In this document: piece after piece, positions 1-6,557 of the stretch | How positions within the stretch are numbered: position 1 is the first letter of the stretch | How the letters are laid out: every line of letters starts with the position of its first letter | Source: RGIG3159 sp045640565 | Lineage (GTDB): Bacteria > Bacillota > Clostridia > Oscillospirales > Oscillospiraceae | Direction of reading: 5' to 3' | DNA length: 23,256 nucleotides | NCBI GenBank assembly: GCA_045640565.1 | Contig: JAZUFG010000037.1 | Location: forward strand, 1-23,256 | The notes under the pieces: generated by a model | The model's database searches: none | Seen by the model: only the letters and a program-made list of their open reading frames with translations | What the model was told of the DNA's origin: nothing | Translations under genes and position numbers: made by a program

Positions 1-162
1 ATTCTGGAACTCCCGTTCTCAAAAGACTTTTTGGCATCATCTTCAGGCCTTTCCTTTATGGTGAGGACAGTCCGTTATACGCTTTCGTGCTTTGCGGTCA
101 TAGGTGTTTACCCTATGCTTTTCGGGAGACTCGGAAAAAAACGTCAGCGCTGCGGCCGCTAG
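1..162 (+). CDS. PAP2-family phosphatase paralogue, C-terminal fragment cut by window edge
   Basis: An open frame runs from the first base to a TAG at 160-162 and encodes the last 53 residues of a protein whose beginning lies outside the window. The first 110 bases are identical, in inverted orientation, to bases 564-673 inside the complete PAP2 gene at 512-1432, and the frame is the same. This is therefore the C-terminus of a second, tail-to-tail copy. The last 15 or so residues differ sharply: PMLFGRLGKKRQRCGR here against PLLFRYVGKKHRHRDS in the other copy. No catalytic motif falls in this fragment, so activity cannot be judged. It could equally be the end of an intact gene or of a truncated copy created by the inverted duplication. 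Confidence 0.65.
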   Translation: MLELPFSKDFLASSSGLSFMVRTVRYTLSCFAVIGVYPMLFGRLGKKRQRCGR

Positions 163-224
163 TTTTCCTGTGCAGCAAGGATATCCATTCTCCCATAGAT
201 GGAATGCATGTATCATCCAAATAT

Positions 225-256
225 AAGAAGCCCATCCTCTTGGATGAGCTTCTTTT
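225..256 (+). terminator. Intrinsic terminator of the left-edge PAP2 copy
   Basis: A 13-bp stem (225-237 with 242-254, one G-T wobble) has a TCTT loop and runs into TTTTCT. It lies 62 bases after the stop at 162. The same hairpin is present in mirror image at 418-449. Confidence 0.75.
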
Positions 257-324
257 CTATCTTAATGCCTGCTGAATAAACCACCCGGCGTTTTATTTCC
301 GCGGCGATTGCCGCGTTATTCCAT

Positions 325-417
325 AAAAAGTCCCATTCCGGCCCTTTTTTGGAATAAAGCGGCAATCGCCGCGGAAATAAAGCGCCGCTGCGGTTTATTC
401 AGCAGACATTAAGATAG
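325..417 (+). repeat. Dispersed structured repeat, copy A
   Basis: This stretch matches 10828-10920 over about 90 bases. Shared blocks include AAAAAGTCCCATTCCGG, a GGAATAA, a GCGG...CCGC hairpin, a second AATAAA, and CGGTT(T/C)ATTCAGCAGA. The hairpin is kept while its interior differs (GCGGC-AATC-GCCGC here, GCGG-CATATA-CCGC in copy B), which suggests a conserved structure rather than a coding remnant. A mirrored version occupies about 268-349, so the whole 268-412 stretch looks like an element with TGCTGAATAAACC ends. It encodes no protein. It lies between the convergent terminators. The family is unknown to me. Confidence 0.75.
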
Positions 418-449
418 AAAAGAAGCTCATCCAAGAGGATGGGCTTCTT
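418..449 (-). terminator. Intrinsic terminator of the complete PAP2 gene
   Basis: This is the mirror image of the 225-256 hairpin. On the minus strand a 13-bp stem with a TCTT loop is followed by TTTTCT, 63 bases past the stop of the gene at 512-1432. Confidence 0.75.
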
Positions 450-511
450 AAATTTGGATGATACATGCATTCCATCTATGGGAGAATGGATATAATTACC
501 ACACAGGGAAA

Positions 512-1432
512 CTAGCTGTCACGATGCCGGTGTTTTTTGCCGACATAACGGAAAAGCAACGGATAAACACCTATGACCGCAAAGCACGAAAGCGTATAAC
601 GGACTGTCCTCACCATAAAGGAAAGGCCTGAAGATGATGCCAAAAAGTCTTTTGAGAACGGGAGTTCCAGAATCTTATCTACCAAAACAAAAAGAACGAG
701 TCCCCCTAAAGTGCGGAGAATCATAAGCCAAACTTTTTTTGTATTTTCAAAATGCACAAGTTTTTCCTCAAAAATAAACCCTGCAATGATTCCTAAGGCG
801 ATACCAAAGGAAGAGAAGAAATCTGCGCTTTTACTGAAAAAACAGCCCACGATTCCGATCAGCACAATCAATAGATAAACAATGTATTGATTCTTGATAG
901 ATGAAATCAGCAAAATAAGCAGCGCGGAAATAGCCCAGGCACCCAATATATCAGTGGGATAATGTACGCCAAGGATAACCCTTGAAAGACCGATCAGAAG
1001 CGGAATCAGGAACAAAAAAACTTTTAACGCCTTATTCCTTACATTGAATCCCAATGCAGCATAGGTGGAAACAGCATTCGTTGAATGTCCGCTGGGAAAA
1101 GAGAAGCCCTGTATCGCGATATCGTAAGGATCTCCCTGATCAGATCGCGGCTTCAAACATTTAATTTCATCATGGTCAAAATAAGGACGGCGGCGCTTAA
1201 TAATATTTCCGAGAGCAACAGAGGTCACAAGTGCTGAAACAAAATATAAGCCGATTTTTTTGCCAAGATCCTTTTTATAGCCCCAATAGAGGAAACCGAT
1301 AATCAGAATGATTGCATACTCGTCGCCAAAAAACGTGAATGCTTCAAAAAGCTTCTGCAAAAACGGTGTGACCCGACTTTGAAGAAATGTAATTACACCA
1401 GGTTCCCACGAGAACCAAAACGCGTTTCCCAT
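512..1432 (-). CDS. PAP2-family membrane phosphatase
   Basis: The 306-residue product is a polytopic membrane protein with the phosphatidic acid phosphatase type 2 signature. KRRRP lies at 79-83, FPSGHS at 112-117 (general acid His116), and SRVILGVHYPTD at 150-161 (Arg151, nucleophile His157, Asp161). Members dephosphorylate lipid phosphates such as phosphatidate, phosphatidylglycerophosphate or undecaprenyl pyrophosphate at the membrane face; the substrate cannot be told here. The lysine normally seven residues before the motif-1 arginine appears to be Gly75, so motif 1 is atypical. Several hydrophobic helices follow the catalytic core (about residues 165-290), making it longer than minimal PAP2 proteins. 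The ATG has a GAGGTGG ribosome site, and the gene starts 9 bases after the HExxH gene, so the two are probably cotranscribed. Its 3' end is duplicated at the window edge. Confidence 0.9.
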   Translation of the reverse strand: MGNAFWFSWEPGVITFLQSRVTPFLQKLFEAFTFFGDEYAIILIIGFLYWGYKKDLGKKIGLYFVSALVTSVALGNIIKRRRPYFDHDEIKCLKPRSDQGDPYDIAIQGFSFPSGHSTNAVSTYAALGFNVRNKALKVFLFLIPLLIGLSRVILGVHYPTDILGAWAISALLILLISSIKNQYIVYLLIVLIGIVGCFFSKSADFFSSFGIALGIIAGFIFEEKLVHFENTKKVWLMILRTLGGLVLFVLVDKILELPFSKDFLASSSGLSFMVRTVRYTLSCFAVIGVYPLLFRYVGKKHRHRDS

Positions 1433-1441
1433 AAATCCACC

Positions 1442-1894
1442 TCACAATTCTTTCTCATTATCATTTGGAATCAAGGATAGATGCATCCGATGACCAAAAC
1501 GATTTGCCTGGGATTCAAACCAGACAGCATCGTAAGGACGAGAGGGACATCTTCCTTTTTTACGCGCTAAACGACGAAGCCAATAGCGAAAAGACGAAGG
1601 AATACTGACCAATAAAGGCATAAGCGGACCAAAGATACAATTCTGGATGGCATGCCCAAATTCGTGCTCCCGCAAAGCGAGTCCCCCATCCTGACAGACA
1701 AGAAAGATAAATCCAAGCTCCAGGCCGCCCCAATGCTGCCCCAACTCAAAGCAATAACATAAACCAAATTTTTTTGCTTTATGCCCGCTGAGAAGCAAGA
1801 TGAAGGCAATCAGGCAGCCAAAAAGAGTCAAAGGAAGGCCCCATGTAAAGGAGAGAAAGTAAAAGAAAAAGCGATTCATCCTTTTCAAGAGCAT
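1442..1894 (-). CDS. Small membrane protein with HExxH motif, putative metalloprotease
   Basis: I do not recognise a named family. The chosen start gives 150 residues: a basic N-terminus, one strong hydrophobic span at about 8-36, then a soluble part with REHEFGHAIQ. The HEFGH (His77, Glu78, His81) fits the HExxH zinc-protease signature, although no third zinc ligand is obvious and the protein is short. A second weakly hydrophobic patch (FGPLMPLLVSIPSSF) follows it. An in-frame ATG at 1948 would add 18 residues but lies within the terminator hairpin of the upstream gene. The ATG at 1894 is directly preceded by a GGAAGGGGGG run and is preferred; 1879 is a third option. It is followed after 9 bases by the PAP2 gene. 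A role in membrane-protein processing is only a guess. Confidence 0.7.
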   Translation of the reverse strand: MLLKRMNRFFFYFLSFTWGLPLTLFGCLIAFILLLSGHKAKKFGLCYCFELGQHWGGLELGFIFLVCQDGGLALREHEFGHAIQNCIFGPLMPLLVSIPSSFRYWLRRLARKKGRCPSRPYDAVWFESQANRFGHRMHLSLIPNDNEKEL

Positions 1895-1913
1895 CCCCCC
1901 TTCCCGAGATAAT

Positions 1914-1944
1914 AAAACGGGGTCCCTCTCCGGAACCCCGTTTT
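1914..1944 (-). terminator. Terminator after the HD-GYP/REC/GGDEF gene
   Basis: AAAACGGGGT (1914-1923) pairs with ACCCCGTTTT (1935-1944). On the minus strand the hairpin follows the stop at 1952 and runs into TTTTATTAT. It would end most of the signalling operon's transcripts, with readthrough or a weak promoter needed for the two genes beyond. Confidence 0.75.
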
Positions 1945-1951
1945 TCATGAA

Positions 1952-3595
1952 TTACTGAACCGGATGCTTCTTTTCGTAAAGTGCCTTGTCTGCACGCTTA
2001 TAAACATCACCGACCATAAAATCGATGTTAGGATCATAGAATGCAAGGCCGTAGGTGAAAGAAGCTTTTCCCTTTTGATAGCTGCTTTCCCGTCTGGCCA
2101 AATAGAGATCATTTTCCATCTCTTTACATATTGCAGAGCAATTCACTAAATCCACGCCCTGCAGAATGACGGCAAACTCATTGCCGCCCACGCGATAAAC
2201 GGGACTGTGGGCAAAATTCTTCATAAGAATTTTGCAGCAGTTTTTTATATAAAGGTTACCGGTGGAGTGTCCGTAAGAATCATTTACGATCTTCAACCCA
2301 TCAACATCACAAAGCAGAATTCCAAACTCATAGTTCGGATTATTCAGAACTTTTTCCGACAGTTCAGAGATCCTATCTGTATAGGCCAGAATGTTCTTTG
2401 CTCCGCTGCGAATATCCGTTGTAGCCTGGCGAACCGTGTCCTCCAAATGTTTTTCCATATCTGAAGAACGGTTTCTAAGGCAATCAACGATGATCCCGGA
2501 AAGTTCCACAAGAACCAAAGGTTTACCGATACAGTCATCCGCACCGGCATCCAGGCTTGTAATCGTTCTTGCGTTGGTCTTATCCGCGGTGAGAACAATA
2601 ATGGGAACGCGATTTTCACTACCCTCTTCCAATTTACGGATCTCCCGAATGACGGCAACGCCGTCCTTATCGGGCATAACAGGATCAATCAGGATAACAT
2701 CCAACCCGGAGGAGCGTTTATAGACATCAAGGGTTTCAGAAGCATTCTCCGCTTCCAGAACATGCGCTCCTTCATTTTCCAGGATCTCTTTATTGACAGA
2801 ACGAATCACATTGCTGGAGTCTGCCAGAAGGATATTCAGCCCGTTCAAAGAGCTCGTGGACTTCACGGCAGGCACATCATCCGGGGTTACAGCCTTTGAA
2901 TCCTCCAAATTAGCCAACAATCTGGGTTTACAGGCTTCCAATGCACAAAGGAGTTTTTGAGAGAAAAGCCCGCATTCTCCATTAAAAATCATGGACAATG
3001 CTCTCTGACCCGAGTATGCCTGTTTATACGGGCGCTCATGGGTCAAAGCGTCAAAGCAGTCCGCGACGGAGACGATCTGAGCAGAAATAGGAATCTCATC
3101 CCCTGCCAAGCCGTCCGGGTAGCCTTTTCCGTCCCACTTTTCATGGTGGGACCGGCAAACCTCACGACTGACGCGAAGGGTATCCGCATCCCAATCTCTG
3201 GGAGCATTCAGGAGAATATCGCATCCCTTTACCGTATGGCTCTTCATAATTTCAAACTCTTCGGGAGTTAAACGGCCGGGCTTTAAAAGGATAGAATCGG
3301 GAATAGCCATTTTGCCGACATCATGAAGTGCAGAGACCGCCGTAATTCTTTCCACATCTTCATCTGTCAAACCGTACTCAGGAAGATCATTCATGACCTG
3401 ACTTGCCAGGATATTGGTAAAGCTTTTTACCCGCTTCACATGACCTCCACTGACACTGTCACGATACTCAATAATATCACCGAGCATTTCCAGAATATCA
3501 CTATTCATTCTTTGAAGGACGCGAGTACGGTTATAGAGCTTTTCCTCCATCTTACCTGCATCTAAGTCCGAAAAATAGTTATCCATTTCAGCCAT
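1952..3595 (-). CDS. HD-GYP / response-receiver / GGDEF signalling protein
   Basis: The 547-residue protein has three domains. An HD-GYP phosphodiesterase (about 35-225) carries HDVGK (His91, Asp92), HHEKWDGKGYPDG (GYP at 158-160) and ADCFDAL, so c-di-GMP hydrolysis looks possible. A receiver domain (about 253-375) has the phosphoacceptor Asp304 in LIDPVMPDKDG, the LTAD threonine and the GKP lysine. A GGDEF domain ends the protein, but its signature reads GGNEF (470-474), replacing the catalytic acidic third position, and no RxxD inhibitory site precedes it, so cyclase activity is doubtful. A receiver placed in the middle is unusual; it normally comes first. The start at 3595 follows GGGAG at short spacing; ATG 3586 or TTG 3610 are alternatives. 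It is the last gene of the 5797-1952 operon. Confidence 0.9.
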   Translation of the reverse strand: MAEMDNYFSDLDAGKMEEKLYNRTRVLQRMNSDILEMLGDIIEYRDSVSGGHVKRVKSFTNILASQVMNDLPEYGLTDEDVERITAVSALHDVGKMAIPDSILLKPGRLTPEEFEIMKSHTVKGCDILLNAPRDWDADTLRVSREVCRSHHEKWDGKGYPDGLAGDEIPISAQIVSVADCFDALTHERPYKQAYSGQRALSMIFNGECGLFSQKLLCALEACKPRLLANLEDSKAVTPDDVPAVKSTSSLNGLNILLADSSNVIRSVNKEILENEGAHVLEAENASETLDVYKRSSGLDVILIDPVMPDKDGVAVIREIRKLEEGSENRVPIIVLTADKTNARTITSLDAGADDCIGKPLVLVELSGIIVDCLRNRSSDMEKHLEDTVRQATTDIRSGAKNILAYTDRISELSEKVLNNPNYEFGILLCDVDGLKIVNDSYGHSTGNLYIKNCCKILMKNFAHSPVYRVGGNEFAVILQGVDLVNCSAICKEMENDLYLARRESSYQKGKASFTYGLAFYDPNIDFMVGDVYKRADKALYEKKHPVQ

Positions 3596-3643
3596 TTCTC
3601 CCAAACACAAAATTCACCAGCAGGACCCAGCCTGAAAAAGAAA

Positions 3644-4831
3644 TCAGAAGGTCAAAACATCCACCTTATCAATCAAGTCTTCAATGGTCTTCATATAGAA
3701 ATTCATCAGAGAAATGACTTCAGGATCTGTCATATCGCAGCGGCGAGAGGTTCTGCGAAGGATACGAACAAAGCCCATCAGAGAAGCCTTTTCCACAACA
3801 CTCTTCAGGAAAGCCTCATCCTCAGTTCCGAAATAGAGACGAATGGTTTCATTAAAGAATTCTGTGCTCATTGCAGGAGTCAGGCCGATGAAATTCTTAC
3901 CCTCAGGCAGGGGCTTTCCAGCATAGAACCCCTGAAAAGCATTAAAAACGGAAGCAAACTCAAAGATGGGATCGCCCCAGCAGAGCGTATCCATATCAAT
4001 CAGCAGCACTTCCCCATCCTGCAGCATAACATTCTTGGTATGATAATCGCCGTGAATCATGTGATGATTCTCGGGAACTGCCTCAACCATTGCATGCAGT
4101 TTCTCCCACTTATCGGCAGCCAGGAATTTCTTGACATCATTCACCCACTTCAAGGCTACCTGTTTCATATCCGGCATGTCATTCGGCAAAACTTCCGTGG
4201 AGTGGATTTTTTTCAAAAGGTCAACGAAAAGATGGACAATCTCATCTTTACGCTCAGGCTCATTATCCAAAATTTTGGTGAAAGACTCCGCAGAAAGAAG
4301 CTCAAATACAGAACCGTAGCTATCGCCTACCCGAACCACATCGTAAGGAATAGCCGTCGGAATTCCCAAGACGAAGGCACGGCGGGCAAGTTCACGCTCA
4401 CGGTGGATATCAGGGAGAGCATCAGCATTGAAGTATACCTTGATGATCGTATCCGGATCCAAACGGTAAACCTCACCGTTGGAGCCTCTTCCGATGACTT
4501 CGCAGCCATCAACAGACAACTTACGATAGCCCTTTTCAATAGGCATCATCTCGGTGAAACCGGTCATTTCAAAAATCTCATAGACTTCGGAACTGGTGTT
4601 GATAATTTTCATACCGGGAACTTCTTTCCGAAGGCGGAGGATAACACGAAGGCCGGCACTGGAGGTATATTCCAAATCATCCGCATCCAAAATCAGATTC
4701 TCTGCAGGATATTGGGCACGGAAAGCCTCGGCCTCATCGCCGACCCGTGTTGCGTTGCCGGAGTCAATTCTGCCATGAGGGTACAAATAAAGCACATTTT
4801 CCTTTAATTCAGCCGTTAAAAGTTCGCTCAT
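3644..4831 (-). CDS. STAS-domain anti-anti-sigma factor fused to APH-type kinase
   Basis: The 395-residue protein joins two folds. Residues 1-100 form a STAS domain like SpoIIAA/RsbV, with YTSSAGLRVIL; Ser58 sits where the phosphorylated serine of those proteins lies. Residues 108-395 form a kinase of the aminoglycoside-phosphotransferase family: GRGSNGEVY loop (114-122), Lys131, catalytic HGDYHTKN (His260, Asp262, Asn267) and metal-binding LLIDMDT (Asp279). APH-fold proteins phosphorylate antibiotics, choline, sugars or proteins; nothing here identifies the substrate, and an antibiotic-resistance role is not implied. The start overlaps the stop of the HD hydrolase gene (ATGA), pointing to translational coupling, and an RsbW-like kinase sits two genes upstream as a likely partner for the STAS domain. 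The gene downstream begins about 48 bases on. Confidence 0.9.
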   Translation of the reverse strand: MSELLTAELKENVLYLYPHGRIDSGNATRVGDEAEAFRAQYPAENLILDADDLEYTSSAGLRVILRLRKEVPGMKIINTSSEVYEIFEMTGFTEMMPIEKGYRKLSVDGCEVIGRGSNGEVYRLDPDTIIKVYFNADALPDIHRERELARRAFVLGIPTAIPYDVVRVGDSYGSVFELLSAESFTKILDNEPERKDEIVHLFVDLLKKIHSTEVLPNDMPDMKQVALKWVNDVKKFLAADKWEKLHAMVEAVPENHHMIHGDYHTKNVMLQDGEVLLIDMDTLCWGDPIFEFASVFNAFQGFYAGKPLPEGKNFIGLTPAMSTEFFNETIRLYFGTEDEAFLKSVVEKASLMGFVRILRRTSRRCDMTDPEVISLMNFYMKTIEDLIDKVDVLTF

Positions 4832-5400
4832 TTCTTTTTACCTCCGAATAGTTTATCGACAAGTTCAACATATTCCATGTACGCTGCGGTTTTGGAAAGG
4901 GGCTCCAAATACTCTGCGATTGTGCGATAGTACCATTCCTGCTTGCTCTTATCTTTTTGATGAAGCCGAAGCCACAAGGCATCTCCGCTCAAAAGATATT
5001 CGCGGTAGAAGGACCGAACATTAGAAAGTTTATCCGCCATCCACAAAAAACGCAGGTCTGTATCCTTCGTATATTTTAATGCCAGGAGCGAATCTCTTTT
5101 TCGTTCTTCCCAGGTTTCCGAAGCAGGACGATTGTCCATTTTATCTTCAGTTTCACCCATAACCAGAGCATAAACACGAGGCCCGAATAAAGTTCGGATT
5201 TCTTCCGGCTGAACACCGCAATCCTCCACAACATCATGGAGAAGCCCCGCCGCAATAATGTGCTCATCCGGGGTCATAGATGCTATGATAGCTGCGACCT
5301 CCATGGGATGCATAATATAGGGAATCGCAGAAAACTTTCGATACTGGCCATCATGGGCATTTGTAGCAAACACTATGGCCTGGTTAATTAATTCACTCAT
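4828..5400 (-). CDS. RelA/SpoT-type HD hydrolase, small alarmone hydrolase-like
   Basis: The 190-residue protein matches the HD hydrolase half of RelA/SpoT enzymes and stand-alone Mesh1/SAH proteins. It has HDGQYRKFSAIPYIMHPMEVA (metal ligand His31), HDVVED (His55, Asp56, with Glu59 and Asp60), and MADKLSNVRS (Asp123). It lacks the synthetase and regulatory domains. The family removes pyrophosphate from (p)ppGpp, though some relatives act on other nucleotides, so alarmone hydrolysis is inferred. A C-terminal helical stretch ends in a lysine-rich tail. The gene overlaps the upstream RsbW-like gene by 8 bases and the downstream STAS-kinase gene by 4, so all three are probably made together. This placement inside a partner-switching operon is unusual. 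Confidence 0.85.
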   Translation of the reverse strand: MSELINQAIVFATNAHDGQYRKFSAIPYIMHPMEVAAIIASMTPDEHIIAAGLLHDVVEDCGVQPEEIRTLFGPRVYALVMGETEDKMDNRPASETWEERKRDSLLALKYTKDTDLRFLWMADKLSNVRSFYREYLLSGDALWLRLHQKDKSKQEWYYRTIAEYLEPLSKTAAYMEYVELVDKLFGGKKK

Positions 5401-5797
5401 ACTTTTTCAAAATGGTCAAGATATTGTGACCGTCCTTATATTCATATTGCATATCGTCCATAGTCTTACGAACGATAAAAATGCCTAAACCGCCGATATT
5501 CCGTTCCTCGGCTGAAAGTGTAATATCCGGATCTTCCTTTTTCAGAGGGTCATAGGGAAGACCGGTGTCATCCAGCGTTATTTTCAGAACGCCATCCTCC
5601 GCCACAATCCGAACTAAGACTGTCCCATCCCCATCGGGATATGCATAATGACAGACATTAACATACATTTCCTCAAAGGCAACGGAAACCTGCATGGAAA
5701 TTTTCATAGGAAGCTCTGCCAGATCCATCTGCTCCTCTAAAAATGCCATGGCATCTTCAAAAGAGGCATCTGACGCGACAAAGATCTTTTCAGCCAT
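5393..5797 (-). CDS. RsbW/SpoIIAB-like serine kinase (anti-sigma factor type)
   Basis: The 134-residue protein is a GHKL-type ATPase of the RsbW/SpoIIAB family. The N box AFEEMYVNVCHYAY (40-53) carries Glu42-Glu43 and Asn47, the G1 box is DDTGLPYDP (76-84), and the G2 box is GGLGIFIVRKTMD (102-114). A final strand reads NILTILKK. Members bind ATP, phosphorylate a STAS-domain serine and often hold a sigma factor or other target. The length is normal for the family. It is the first gene of the operon, has a GGAGACAG ribosome site before the ATG, and overlaps the HD hydrolase gene by 8 bases. No sigma factor gene is near, so the target it releases or holds is unknown. Confidence 0.88.
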   Translation of the reverse strand: MAEKIFVASDASFEDAMAFLEEQMDLAELPMKISMQVSVAFEEMYVNVCHYAYPDGDGTVLVRIVAEDGVLKITLDDTGLPYDPLKKEDPDITLSAEERNIGGLGIFIVRKTMDDMQYEYKDGHNILTILKKYE

Positions 5798-5854
5798 AAT
5801 TTCTGTCTCCTAATCAACAAGCACAATACCCTATGGTATCTATTCTTAAAGCAC

Positions 5855-5863
5855 ATTATAACA
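5855..5863 (-). promoter_or_regulatory. Extended -10 promoter of the signalling operon
   Basis: The minus strand reads TGTTATAAT, a perfect TATAAT with the TG of an extended -10 element, about 58 bases before the RsbW-like start. No good -35 hexamer lies 17 bases upstream, which fits an extended -10 promoter. Confidence 0.65.
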
Positions 5864-5900
5864 GATTCCGTTCAAAAAAGATAGTAAAAAAATAATTTCT

Positions 5901-5929
5901 TTGCATTTTTTAACATGAATATATATACT
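5901..5929 (+). promoter_or_regulatory. Promoter of the mocA-like/yqeB pair
   Basis: TTGCAT (5901-5906) and TATACT (5924-5929) are 17 bases apart. Transcription would begin near 5936, after the in-frame ATG at 5915. This rules that ATG out and supports the start at 5972. Confidence 0.65.
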
Positions 5930-5971
5930 AGAGCTGCTGACATAAAAACCATAATCGGAGATGACGAAGAA

Positions 5972-6544
5972 ATGCGGATAGGGTGTGTGGTTCTTGCAGC
6001 GGGAAATTCCTCACGATTCCAGGAAAACAAGCTTTTTGCAGATTTTCGTGGAAATGTGCTCATTCGTTATGCCTTCGCATGCGTTCCGAAAGAATCCAGG
6101 GAGGATACGAGGGTAATCACCCAATATGAAAAGGCTGCCATTCTTGCCGAAAGTTTCGGCTATTCCCCTATCATGAATACAAACCCCGATTGGGGAATCA
6201 GCCACAGCATCCATTTGGGAACGAAAGCTCTCTCCGACTGCGACGGAATCCTCTTTCTATTAGCAGATCAGCCTCTCCTTCGGCCCTCCTCCTGCGAAAA
6301 AATCATAAAGACATTCCAACTGCATCCCGACAGAATAGTCTGTGCAAAAAGCAGTGACCACATAGGAAACCCGGCTGTATTTCCAAAAATTCTTTTCCCT
6401 GAGTTATTGGCTTTAAGAGGAGACAGGGGCGGAAAGCAAATCATAAAAAGCCATCCGGAACTAACGGTAAATGTGGAAATCGATCCGGAGGAGCTCTGGG
6501 ACTGTGACACAAAAGAGGACCTTGAAAGGTTGAAATCATCTTGA
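5972..6544 (+). CDS. MocA/YgfJ-like molybdenum cofactor nucleotidyltransferase
   Basis: The 190-residue protein begins MRIGCVVLAAGNSSRF, the nucleotide-binding signature of MobA/MocA-type transferases. It continues with KL (metal/phosphate site), LADQPLL and a C-terminal GGKQII stretch typical of MocA relatives. Such enzymes attach CMP (or GMP) to molybdopterin for molybdenum hydroxylases of the xanthine dehydrogenase family. The YgfJ branch is found with selenium-dependent molybdenum hydroxylases. The direct neighbour yqeB supports that branch. The start at 5972 follows GGAG at good spacing and fits where the family begins; an upstream ATG at 5915 precedes the likely transcription start. The stop and the yqeB start are 13 bases apart, so the two genes form an operon. 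Confidence 0.85.
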   Translation: MRIGCVVLAAGNSSRFQENKLFADFRGNVLIRYAFACVPKESREDTRVITQYEKAAILAESFGYSPIMNTNPDWGISHSIHLGTKALSDCDGILFLLADQPLLRPSSCEKIIKTFQLHPDRIVCAKSSDHIGNPAVFPKILFPELLALRGDRGGKQIIKSHPELTVNVEIDPEELWDCDTKEDLERLKSS

Positions 6545-6557
6545 AATGGGGAAAAAC

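Larger units (their letters stand above)
1..673. repeat. Large inverted repeat with arms of about 335 bp
   Basis: Base p in the left arm pairs with roughly base 674-p in the right arm, with the axis near 337. By direct count, 1-110 matches its partner at 110 of 110 bases. 111-180 differs at 25 of 70 bases without any length change. 181-282 differs at only 2 of 102. The inner part (about 288-323 against 350-386) is again nearly identical, leaving an unpaired loop of about 26 bases. The arms contain the 3' ends and terminators of two convergent PAP2 genes. A long near-palindrome can also arise by chimeric amplification or assembly, but the clustered substitutions argue that both arms are real. 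Confidence 0.9.

Noticed and set aside
111..180. Diverged block as a diversity-generating retroelement target
   Set aside because: Substitutions are of all types without adenine bias, and no reverse transcriptase or template repeat is present.
87..275. Open frame of 62 codons across the left inverted repeat
   Set aside because: It runs through the C-terminus of the PAP2 copy in another frame and through the terminator hairpin, with no ribosome site.
268..412. Insertion sequence at the left edge
   Set aside because: Inverted ends are present, but there is no transposase and only about 145 bases; treated as a non-coding repeat instead.
4040..4807. Long plus-strand frame of 255 codons
   Set aside because: It is antisense to the clearly coding STAS-kinase gene and shows no recognisable domain.
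3644..4831. Aminoglycoside resistance gene
   Set aside because: The APH fold is shared by many kinases, and the STAS fusion and operon point to signalling.
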